This document shows, piece by piece, positions 1 to 5,123 of a stretch of 5,123 nucleotides of DNA. How positions within the stretch are numbered: the stretch's first letter is position 1; every line of letters starts with the position of its first letter. The translations under genes and the position numbers were made by a program. Below the pieces are notes generated by a model. The model had not been told where the DNA came from. It saw nothing but the letters and a program-made list of their open reading frames with translations, and made no database searches. The DNA comes from Candidatus Melainabacteria bacterium. Its GTDB lineage: Bacteria > Actinomycetota > Actinomycetes > Mycobacteriales > Pseudonocardiaceae. The DNA lies in assembly GCA_903970565.1 (NCBI GenBank), contig CAJCJE010000333.1, positions 1 through 5,123 of the forward strand, given 5' to 3'.

Positions 1-947
1 AACACGAGCGTGTCCCAGCGCGGCAGCGCGGTGGCCGCCGCAGCGATCGACATGGCGACCGCACGGGTGAACACCCGCAGCGCGAGGTCGGCGTCCGGGT
101 CGTGGCCACGGGCTGCCAACAGGTCGCGAACGTCGTGCGGTCCGTGCGCGATGCCGGCCAGTCCCGATTCCTGGTCGAGCATGATGCGGACGGTGCCGGG
201 GGTGGCGCCGGGTCGGTCGAGCAGCAGGAGCGGGATCTCCGGGTCGAGGTCGCCGCTGCGAGTCGCGGACATGACACCCCCGGTCGGGGTCAGCGACATG
301 CTGTTGTGCATCGAACGGCCCATGCTGACGGCGCTGATCGAGCAGCCGCTGCCCAGATGCGCGATGACCGCGTGCCCGAGATCGGGCCGGGCGTCGAGGA
401 CGGACTGCACGGACAGGCCGTGAAATCCGTAGCGGCACAGCCCGGCTGCCGCGACCCGCGCGGGCAGCGGCAACCGGCGAGCCTCCTCCGGCATGGTGTG
501 GTGGAAGGCGGTGTCGAAGCTGGCCACGTGCACCGCGTCCGGCCACGCGTCGCGGGCGGCGTCGATGCTGGCCAGGTCACCGGGCAGGTGCAGCGGCGCC
601 CATGCGACGAGACCGGCCAACTCCTCGCGCACCTCGTCGGTGATGATCGTGGCGCGGTCGAAGACCGGGCCGCCGTGGACCACGCGGTGTGCCACGGCGT
701 CGGGACGGGCACCCCGATCGGTCAGCATCTCGGCGAGCCTGGTGATCGCGGCCGGCAGGTCACCGGTGAACGGCGCCGAACGGGGCCGGTGCCGGGCGGA
801 GGTCTCCGTCCACCGGGCCTGATCGGTGCCGAGTCGGTCGATGCCGACGATGAGCGAGGCAACGGGTTCGTACAGAACGGCCTTGAGGCTTGAGGAACCC
901 GGATTGATCGCGAGCACGACCCTCGCCGGTGGCGTCGACGGGGTCAT
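1..947 (-). CDS. ackA: Acetate kinase (acetate/propionate kinase family), C-terminus cut by window edge
   Basis: Cytoplasmic kinase that converts acetyl phosphate and ADP to acetate and ATP (reversible). I translated the minus strand from the ATG at 945-947; 315 full codons are visible and no stop appears before the edge. The usual length is about 370-400 aa, so roughly 60-85 residues are missing, including the expected F-T-G-G-I-G-E segment that should start right at the edge. Visible family signatures: nucleotide/phosphate motif AINPGSSSLK (residues 13-22), HRVVHGG with the substrate Arg88 (87-93), FDTAFH with the catalytic Asp145 (144-149), YGFHG (173-177), HLGSG (197-201) and TRSGDLDP with active-site Arg230 (229-236). 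The start overlaps the phosphoketolase stop (ATGA) and has only a weak Shine-Dalgarno, suggesting reinitiation coupling. Differences from classical AckA: HGLSV (176-180) instead of HGTSH, and LHLP (119-122) instead of LHNP. Function is secure from motifs plus context; acetate versus propionate preference cannot be read. Confidence 0.95.
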   Translation of the reverse strand, partial: MTPSTPPARVVLAINPGSSSLKAVLYEPVASLIVGIDRLGTDQARWTETSARHRPRSAPFTGDLPAAITRLAEMLTDRGARPDAVAHRVVHGGPVFDRATIITDEVREELAGLVAWAPLHLPGDLASIDAARDAWPDAVHVASFDTAFHHTMPEEARRLPLPARVAAAGLCRYGFHGLSVQSVLDARPDLGHAVIAHLGSGCSISAVSMGRSMHNSMSLTPTGGVMSATRSGDLDPEIPLLLLDRPGATPGTVRIMLDQESGLAGIAHGPHDVRDLLAARGHDPDADLALRVFTRAVAMSIAAAATALPRWDTLV

Positions 948-3367
948 GGCGTCCAGGTCCAGTCCCGAATTTCCGGCATGTCCTCGAAGTTCGCCCGGAT
1001 GTAGGCCTGGTGTCGCGCGAGCATCGCCTGGCAGTGCACGGCCAACTCGATGCCGTTCTCGGGTACTCGGCGCGCCCGTCGGAGCGCTTCCAGCACCAGG
1101 TGGTAGCGACTCATCCGGTTGAGCACCACCATGTCGAACGATGTGGTCGTGGTGCCCTGTTCGGTGAAGCCACGCACGTGGAACCGGCCCGGCTCACTGC
1201 GGCCGTGCAGCAGTTCGTGTACCGCGCGGGGGTAGCCGTGGAAGGCGAACACCACATCGGTGTCGGCGGTGAACAACGCCTCGAACTTCTCGTCGCTGAA
1301 ACCGTCCGGATGGTCGTCGGCCGGTAGCAGGGCCATCAGGTCGACCACGTTGACCACCCGCACCCGCAGGTACGGCACGTGCTCGCGGAGCAACCGCGCG
1401 GCGGCCAACGTTTCCAGGGTGGGCACGTCGCCGGCCGCGGCCAGGACGATGTCCGGCCCACCCGACTGCCCCGGCGCGTCGGTCTCGGTACCGGCCCACG
1501 CCCACACCGACGCACCGGCCGCGCAGTGCGCCCTGGCCTCGGCAAGGTTGAGGTATTGCAGGTGGGACTGCTTGTCGACCACGATCAGGTTGACCCGGTC
1601 ATGTCCGGCCAGACAGTGATCGGTGATGGACAGGGTGGTGTTCGCGTCCGGTGGCAGCCAGACCCGCACCACGCTCGGGGCGAGCGGGATCGCGGTGTCG
1701 ATCAGTCCCGGTCCCTGGTGGGAGAAGCCGTTGTGGTCGTTGCGCCAGCAGGTCGAGGTCAACAGCACGTTCAACGACGCCACCGGCGCCCGCCACGGCA
1801 GGTCGGCCGCGTGCTGCAACCACTTGGTGTGCTGGATCAGCATGGACGCGGACACCATCGCGAACGCCTCGTAGGTGGCGAAGAGACCGTGCCGACCGGA
1901 CAGCAGGTAGCCCTCCAGCCAGCCCTCGCACAGGTGCTCGGAGAGCACCTCCATCACCCGGCCCTCCGGCGAGAGATGGTCGTCGGATTCCAACACGGGT
2001 GCTTGCAGGCAGCGGTCGGTGACCTCGAAGACGGCGGCGAGTCGGTTGCTGGCCGTCTCGTCCGGGCAGAACAGGCGGAAGTCGCCGCCGCCGTCGGATT
2101 CCCTGGTGGTCACGGTGTAGAGGTCGCGCAGCAGTTCGCCGAGCGGCCGGGTGTTCTCCTGCGACTGGACACCGGGCTCGGTCACCGGCAGGGCGTATCT
2201 GTCCAGCGGTGGGATCTGGAGGGGGCGTAGCAGCCGGCCGCCGTTGGCGTAGGGCGTCGCGGACATCCGCTTGTCGCCGTCCGGAGCCAGCGCCGCGAGT
2301 TCGGGCACGAGTCGTCCGTCGGCGTCGAACAGCCGCTCCGGCGAGTACGAGCGCAGCCACTGGCTCAGCAGGCGCAGGTGTTCCGGGTTGTCCCGCACCC
2401 CGGACAGCGGTACCTGGTGCGCCCGGAAGGTGCCCTGGATCTGGACCCCGTCCACGGTGTCCGGGCCGGTCCAGCCCTTCGGGGTGCGCAGGATGATCGC
2501 CGGCCAGCGCACCGAACCGGGCGCGGCGGCGGCCTCGGTCCCGGCCTGCCGCTGGATCGCTCGGATGCGGGCGTGCGCGGTGGTCAGCTCACGGTGCAGA
2601 TCGGTGAACACGGTGGCCGGGTCGTCGCCGGCGACCACCACCGGGTCCCAGCCCTGCGCGGCGAGCAGTCCGACGACATCGGCGTCCGCCGCGCGGCCGA
2701 GCACGGTCGGCCCGGAGATCTTGTAGCCGTTGAGGTGCAGGATGGGCAGTACCGCGCCGTCGCGGCGGGCGTTGAGGAACGCCGGGATCTTCCAGGATGC
2801 GGCCAGCGGCCCGGTTTCCGCCTCACCGTCGCCGACCACGCAGGCCACCACCAGGTCGGGGTGGTCGAACGCGGCGCCGGCCGCGTGCGCGAGGGCGTAC
2901 CCGAGTTCGCCGCCCTCGTGGATGCTGCCCGGAGTCTGCACGCTGACGTGGCTGGGTACCCCTCCGGGCGTGGAGAACTGCCGCACCAGCGCGGTGAGGC
3001 CGGCCAGATCCGAGGAGATCCGGGGATAGATCTCGCCGTAGGTGCCCTCAAGATAGGTGTTGGCGATCAGTGCGGGGCCGCCGTGGCCGGGGCCGGTGAC
3101 ATAGAGGCAGTCGGTACCGGTGTCGCGGATGAGCCTGTTGAGTATCGGGTAGATCATGGACAGGCCGGGGCTGGTGCCCCAGTGGCCGAGCAGGCGCGGT
3201 TTGATGTCGTCGACGGTCAGCGGATCACGCAGCAACGGATTGGATTTCAGGTAGATCTGGGCGACCGTCAGGTAGTTCGCCGCCGCCCACCACCGCAGGT
3301 CCAACTCACGCGCGTGCTCGGTATAGGTCGGTGCCACCGGCATCGTGGTCGTCATCGCGGTGCTCAT
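944..3367 (-). CDS. xfp: Xylulose-5-phosphate/fructose-6-phosphate phosphoketolase
   Basis: Thiamine-diphosphate enzyme of the cytoplasm that splits xylulose-5-P (and in many members fructose-6-P) with inorganic phosphate into acetyl phosphate and glyceraldehyde-3-P (or erythrose-4-P). The 807 aa match the usual 790-825. N-terminal domain: GHWGTSPG (61-68), GPGHGGP (92-98), ANTYLEGTYGEIYP (102-115), PSHVSVQTPGSIHEGGELGY (138-157), and the ThDP/metal motif starting GDGEAETGP (179-187) with the downstream Asn at 213; TPKGWTGP (295-302); RAHQVPL (316-322). Middle domain: SEHLCEGWLEGY (477-488), where Glu477 is the likely cofactor-activating Glu, and DHNGFSHQGPG (544-554) with His545, Asn546 and His550 expected in the active site. 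C-terminal domain: AGDVPTLETLAA (645-656), FHGYP (709-713), EQGTTTTSFDMVVLN (736-750). The start at 3367 is supported by GAGGAAGAG nine bases upstream; Met5 and Met9 lack a comparable site. It is the first gene of a two-gene operon with acetate kinase. Confidence 0.98.
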   Translation of the reverse strand: MSTAMTTTMPVAPTYTEHARELDLRWWAAANYLTVAQIYLKSNPLLRDPLTVDDIKPRLLGHWGTSPGLSMIYPILNRLIRDTGTDCLYVTGPGHGGPALIANTYLEGTYGEIYPRISSDLAGLTALVRQFSTPGGVPSHVSVQTPGSIHEGGELGYALAHAAGAAFDHPDLVVACVVGDGEAETGPLAASWKIPAFLNARRDGAVLPILHLNGYKISGPTVLGRAADADVVGLLAAQGWDPVVVAGDDPATVFTDLHRELTTAHARIRAIQRQAGTEAAAAPGSVRWPAIILRTPKGWTGPDTVDGVQIQGTFRAHQVPLSGVRDNPEHLRLLSQWLRSYSPERLFDADGRLVPELAALAPDGDKRMSATPYANGGRLLRPLQIPPLDRYALPVTEPGVQSQENTRPLGELLRDLYTVTTRESDGGGDFRLFCPDETASNRLAAVFEVTDRCLQAPVLESDDHLSPEGRVMEVLSEHLCEGWLEGYLLSGRHGLFATYEAFAMVSASMLIQHTKWLQHAADLPWRAPVASLNVLLTSTCWRNDHNGFSHQGPGLIDTAIPLAPSVVRVWLPPDANTTLSITDHCLAGHDRVNLIVVDKQSHLQYLNLAEARAHCAAGASVWAWAGTETDAPGQSGGPDIVLAAAGDVPTLETLAAARLLREHVPYLRVRVVNVVDLMALLPADDHPDGFSDEKFEALFTADTDVVFAFHGYPRAVHELLHGRSEPGRFHVRGFTEQGTTTTSFDMVVLNRMSRYHLVLEALRRARRVPENGIELAVHCQAMLARHQAYIRANFEDMPEIRDWTWTP

Positions 3368-3376
3368 CGTTCACGT

Positions 3377-3385
3377 CTCTTCCTC
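3377..3385 (-). promoter_or_regulatory. Ribosome binding site of xfp
   Basis: GAGGAAGAG on the minus strand, nine bases before the ATG at 3367. The purine-rich AGGA core fits the 3' end of 16S rRNA and decides the first Met over Met5 and Met9. Confidence 0.7.
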
Positions 3386-3408
3386 GTCTGATGGCGTGCG
3401 CTCGTGCG

Positions 3409-3428
3409 CGTCTGCCGCCGGGCAGACG
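3409..3428. repeat. Perfect 8-bp inverted repeat in the xfp 5' leader
   Basis: CGTCTGCC (3409-3416) and GGCAGACG (3421-3428) are exact reverse complements around a four-base GCCG loop. It lies 42-61 bases upstream of the xfp start and has no T-run on either side, so it is not a normal intrinsic terminator. It could be a regulator-binding palindrome or an mRNA leader hairpin; a chance match is possible in DNA this GC-rich. Confidence 0.4.
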
Positions 3429-3604
3429 GCCCTGACCAGGCCGGATGGCCCACGCATCGGTCGTCATGACTCGAGCCTGCCGGCGGCGCCACCACCGCGA
3501 AAGAGCACAACGTCCCCGGTGAACCGGCAAAGTGCCTTCGGGAGATTCGTCATTCCTCGCGGTGATCGTGGGTGAGATCATGTGAGGATCGGCCGCATAC
3601 GAGC

Positions 3605-3611
3605 AAGGGGA
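3605..3611 (+). promoter_or_regulatory. Ribosome binding site of the small secreted protein gene
   Basis: AAGGGGA five bases before the ATG at 3617. It favours this ATG over an in-frame GTG at 3572, which would add 15 residues in front of a standard signal-peptide n-region and has no comparable site. Confidence 0.7.
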
Positions 3612-3616
3612 GCCCC

Positions 3617-3877
3617 ATGACCGGAAAGCGTGGCAAATCGGGCGTATTCGCGGTGGTGCTGGCGGCTGCCGTCATCACGACGGCCGGAGCACCGCCCGCG
3701 CAGGCGCAGAGCCCGGCGGGCAAGCTCGGCAACCAGTTCACCTACACCTACTACGCCACCTCGGCGGACACCGGAACGCCGGTCGGTGGGTGGACCTTTG
3801 GTTACTGCCCGAGCTACTTCAGCAATTCCTGGGGCACCCGGACCTCGTACTTCCTCTCGTCGGAAGAAGCCTGCTGA
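3617..3877 (+). CDS. Small exported two-cysteine protein, possibly DUF6289-like
   Basis: Predicted secreted protein of 86 aa; function unknown. The N-terminus is a clear Sec signal peptide: basic n-region (Lys4, Arg5, Lys7), hydrophobic core about 10-23, and cleavage motif AQA after residue 30, leaving a mature protein of 56 aa. The mature part is rich in Tyr, Ser, Thr and Gly, with a YTYYA segment (43-47), a VGGWTFGYC segment (56-64) and WGTRTSY (72-78). It has only two cysteines, Cys64 and the final residue Cys86, which could pair once outside the cell. From memory, the pattern YY..., then VG...C, then WGTRT-aromatic, then a Cys near the C-terminus resembles small actinomycete proteins filed under DUF6289; this is not verified. 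G/C-rich third positions, a good ribosome site and the signal peptide support a real gene. It stands alone: divergent from xfp and convergent with the GH3 gene. Confidence 0.82.
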   Translation: MTGKRGKSGVFAVVLAAAVITTAGAPPAQAQSPAGKLGNQFTYTYYATSADTGTPVGGWTFGYCPSYFSNSWGTRTSYFLSSEEAC

Positions 3878-3938
3878 GCTTGGTCCGATCAGGACGGTCG
3901 GCGCGGAGACGGTGACCAGACAAGTGTCGCATGTGGAC

Positions 3939-3980
3939 AAAAATGAGCGCGGTGCCCCGACCAGCGGGGCACCGCGCTCA
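3939..3980 (-). terminator. Intrinsic terminator of the GH3 gene
   Basis: A perfect 16-bp stem, 3944-3959 pairing with 3965-3980, closes a five-base loop (ACCAG). Read on the minus strand the stem begins 20 bases after the GH3 stop codon and is followed at once by TTTTT (3943-3939) and then GTCC. On the plus strand no T-run follows the stem, so it is directional, although the stem could also hinder or stabilise the end of the convergent small-gene transcript. Confidence 0.88.
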
Positions 3981-4000
3981 CTGCATGACCGATGAAACGG

Positions 4001-5123
4001 CTACTGCACGACGGACCACACGAAGGTGGCGGTGCCCGAGACTCCCTTCGGGTCGGTCGCGGTCACGGTCACCGTGTAGGTCCCGAGCGTGCTGCCGGAG
4101 CCGGAGATCGTGCCGTTCGACGCGATCGTGGTACCGGGCGGGAGCCCGGTCGCGGTGAAGGTGAGGGTCTGCGACGTGTTGGAGTCCACGGCCTGCACCG
4201 GGAAGGAGACCGCCGTGCCCTTCGGGCTGCTGTAGCCGAAGGGGTTGACCACGCCGACCGTCTCCGCGCCCGGCACGCCCGAGTTCGCGGTGACGTTCGC
4301 GCTGACCGCCGTGTTGGCCAGTGAGATGCCCGCGCCCGATGCGCCGGCCGCGATCTGGCCGGTCAGGGTCTGGGCCAGGCTGGTCGACCCGGTCAGCGGC
4401 AGGCTGGCGGAGGAGTCGCCGACCGCGATCGAGTACGTCCCGGCCGGTGCCTGCCAGGCGTTCGCGGTCGCCGACCACGAGGCCAGGTCGTGAATGGTCA
4501 CCGGGAAGGAGACCGTCGCGCTCGCCCCAGGGTTCAGCGTGACGCGCTGGAATCCCCTGAGCTGTTTCGGCGGGTCCTGGCTGGCGGCCGGGTCACCGAT
4601 GTACATCTGCGCGACGTCCGCGCCGGCGACCGACCCGGTGTTGGTGACCTTCGCGGTCACCGTGGCCGTGCCGTTGGCGTTGAACGCGCCGACGGTGAGG
4701 TTGGCGAAGGAGAAATTCGTGTAGGAAAGGCCGAACCCGAACGGGAAGGCGGGGGTGATGTTCTGGGACTGGTACCAGCGGTACCCGATGTCCACGCCCT
4801 CGCTGAAGCTGACCCCGGCCGCGGTGCCCGGCCACTGCGCGGCGGTCTGCGCCGGGACCTGGCTCAGGCTGGACGGGAAGGTGACCGGCAGCTTGCCGGA
4901 CGGGTCGACGGTGCCGAAGATCAGCGAGGCCATCGCCTGGCCGGTCTCCTGTCCGCCGTACCAGTTCTCGAACACCCCGGCGACCGAGTTGAGCCACGGC
5001 ATGACCACCGGCGAGCCGCTGTTGATCACCACGATGGTGTTCGGGTTCGCCGCGGCGACGTCCGCGATCATCGTCTCGTCGGTGCTGGACAGGTCGAGGG
5101 TGGTCAGGTCGGTCTCCTCGCCT
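4001..5123 (-). CDS. GH3 glycosidase (beta-glucosidase-like), C-terminal part with FnIII-like and Ig-like domains
   Basis: C-terminal 373 codons of a glycoside hydrolase family 3 enzyme, probably secreted, likely acting on beta-linked glucosides or xylosides. The frame is open to the right edge, so the Met at 5071 is internal (GH3 motif residues precede it) and the N-terminal barrel with the nucleophile Asp is outside. Domains, in visible-fragment numbering: GH3 C-terminal domain about 1-135, with AAANPNTIVVINSGSPV (23-39), WYGGQETG (54-61), DPSGKLPVTFP (73-83), EGVDIGYRWY (108-117) and FPFGFGLSYTNF (126-137); FnIII-like domain about 155-236, with GADVAQMYIGDP (167-178) and KQLRGFQRV (186-194); a Gly/Ala/Ser-rich stretch; then a putative Ig (He_PIG-type) domain about 289-371, with ATGLPPGTTI (324-333) and GTYTVTVTATDPKG (347-360). 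It ends VVQ with no sortase motif or C-terminal membrane helix, fitting a freely released protein. Substrate cannot be told from this part. An intrinsic terminator follows directly. Confidence 0.93.
   Translation of the reverse strand, partial: GEETDLTTLDLSSTDETMIADVAAANPNTIVVINSGSPVVMPWLNSVAGVFENWYGGQETGQAMASLIFGTVDPSGKLPVTFPSSLSQVPAQTAAQWPGTAAGVSFSEGVDIGYRWYQSQNITPAFPFGFGLSYTNFSFANLTVGAFNANGTATVTAKVTNTGSVAGADVAQMYIGDPAASQDPPKQLRGFQRVTLNPGASATVSFPVTIHDLASWSATANAWQAPAGTYSIAVGDSSASLPLTGSTSLAQTLTGQIAAGASGAGISLANTAVSANVTANSGVPGAETVGVVNPFGYSSPKGTAVSFPVQAVDSNTSQTLTFTATGLPPGTTIASNGTISGSGSTLGTYTVTVTATDPKGVSGTATFVWSVVQ

Larger units (their letters stand above)
3368..3616. other. Divergent intergenic region, xfp operon versus small secreted protein gene
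   Basis: This 249-base gap must hold the promoters for both directions. Near the left end it carries the phosphoketolase ribosome binding site and an 8-bp hairpin (listed separately). For the minus strand a weak sigma70-like pair is visible: TTGCCG (3530-3525) and TGCTCT (3507-3502) with a 17-base gap, which would give a leader of roughly 130 bases; the -10 is poor. Next to it sits a 12-base palindrome (CCGGT-GA-ACCGG, 3516-3527). For the plus strand I find no convincing -35/-10 pair. Open frames crossing the gap are Arg-rich, run into the 5' end of xfp or the start of the small gene, and have no family features, so I treat it as non-coding. Confidence 0.6.

Noticed and set aside
102..893. 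Long open frame on the plus strand opposite acetate kinase
   Set aside because: It mirrors a well-supported kinase frame on the minus strand, is rich in Arg, Gly and Val with no recognisable motif, and such antisense frames are expected in high-GC coding DNA.
1712..1717. Phosphoketolase has Gly552 where Bifidobacterium-type enzymes have Asp (SHQDPG to SHQGPG)
   Set aside because: The catalytic His and Asn residues around it are intact, and as far as I recall the SHQGPG form is common in actinomycete and cyanobacterial phosphoketolases, so it is a subfamily marker rather than a defect.
1599..2360. 253-aa minus-strand open frame inside xfp in another frame
   Set aside because: Arg/Ala/Pro-rich shadow of the phosphoketolase frame; its own sequence shows no family motif.
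2378..3391. 337-aa plus-strand open frame opposite the 5' half of xfp
   Set aside because: Entirely antisense to conserved phosphoketolase motifs, low-complexity Gly/Arg/Val composition, no recognisable domain.
3429..3443. Imperfect palindrome GGCCCTGACCAGGCC upstream of xfp
   Set aside because: Only four outer base pairs match without shifting register; expected by chance in GC-rich DNA.
3306..3581. 91-aa minus-strand open frame in the xfp upstream region
   Set aside because: It overlaps the xfp start by 62 bases, is Arg-rich without motifs, and has no clear ribosome site. A leader peptide is not excluded but nothing supports it.
3596..3601. CATACG as a possible -10 box for the small secreted protein gene
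   Set aside because: It lies so close to the ribosome site that the transcript would start inside it, and no matching -35 is present.
3578..3940. 120-aa minus-strand open frame opposite the small secreted protein gene
   Set aside because: The plus-strand frame has a signal peptide, a good ribosome site and balanced composition; the minus frame would start beyond the T-run of the GH3 terminator and shows no features.

Overview
The window comes from a high-GC genome. Coding regions favour G or C at the third codon position, and the gene content (a full-length xylulose-5-phosphate/fructose-6-phosphate phosphoketolase coupled to acetate kinase, small Ala-rich signal-peptide proteins, and a GH3 glycosidase ending in an Ig-like domain) points to an actinomycete of the Streptomyces/Catenulispora/Pseudonocardiales kind. 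The genus cannot be fixed from the sequence.

Layout, left to right. (1) Bases 1-947, minus strand: acetate kinase, cut at its C-terminal end by the left edge. (2) Bases 944-3367, minus strand: complete phosphoketolase, 807 aa. Its stop codon overlaps the acetate kinase start in an ATGA. (3) Bases 3368-3616: divergent intergenic region with the phosphoketolase leader, a small perfect hairpin and only weak promoter-like sequences. (4) Bases 3617-3877, plus strand: small exported protein of 86 aa with two cysteines in the mature part, resembling the DUF6289-type secreted proteins of actinomycetes. (5) Bases 3939-3980: strong intrinsic terminator with a 16-bp perfect stem, oriented for the minus strand. 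(6) Bases 4001-5123, minus strand: C-terminal 373 codons of a GH3 glycosidase (GH3 C-terminal domain, FnIII-like domain, putative Ig/He_PIG domain). Its N-terminus and nucleophile lie beyond the right edge.

How the genes work together: phosphoketolase makes acetyl phosphate from xylulose-5-P or fructose-6-P plus phosphate, and acetate kinase turns acetyl phosphate plus ADP into acetate plus ATP. The pair is a compact two-gene phosphoketolase shunt with translational coupling. The GH3 enzyme probably releases sugars outside the cell, but nothing in the sequence ties it to the shunt by regulation. The small exported protein has no known role.

I looked for an undescribed system and see no strong case. 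The nearest candidates are the small secreted two-cysteine protein and an altered GH3 motif at the right edge. Most of the window is recognisable metabolism and secretion.
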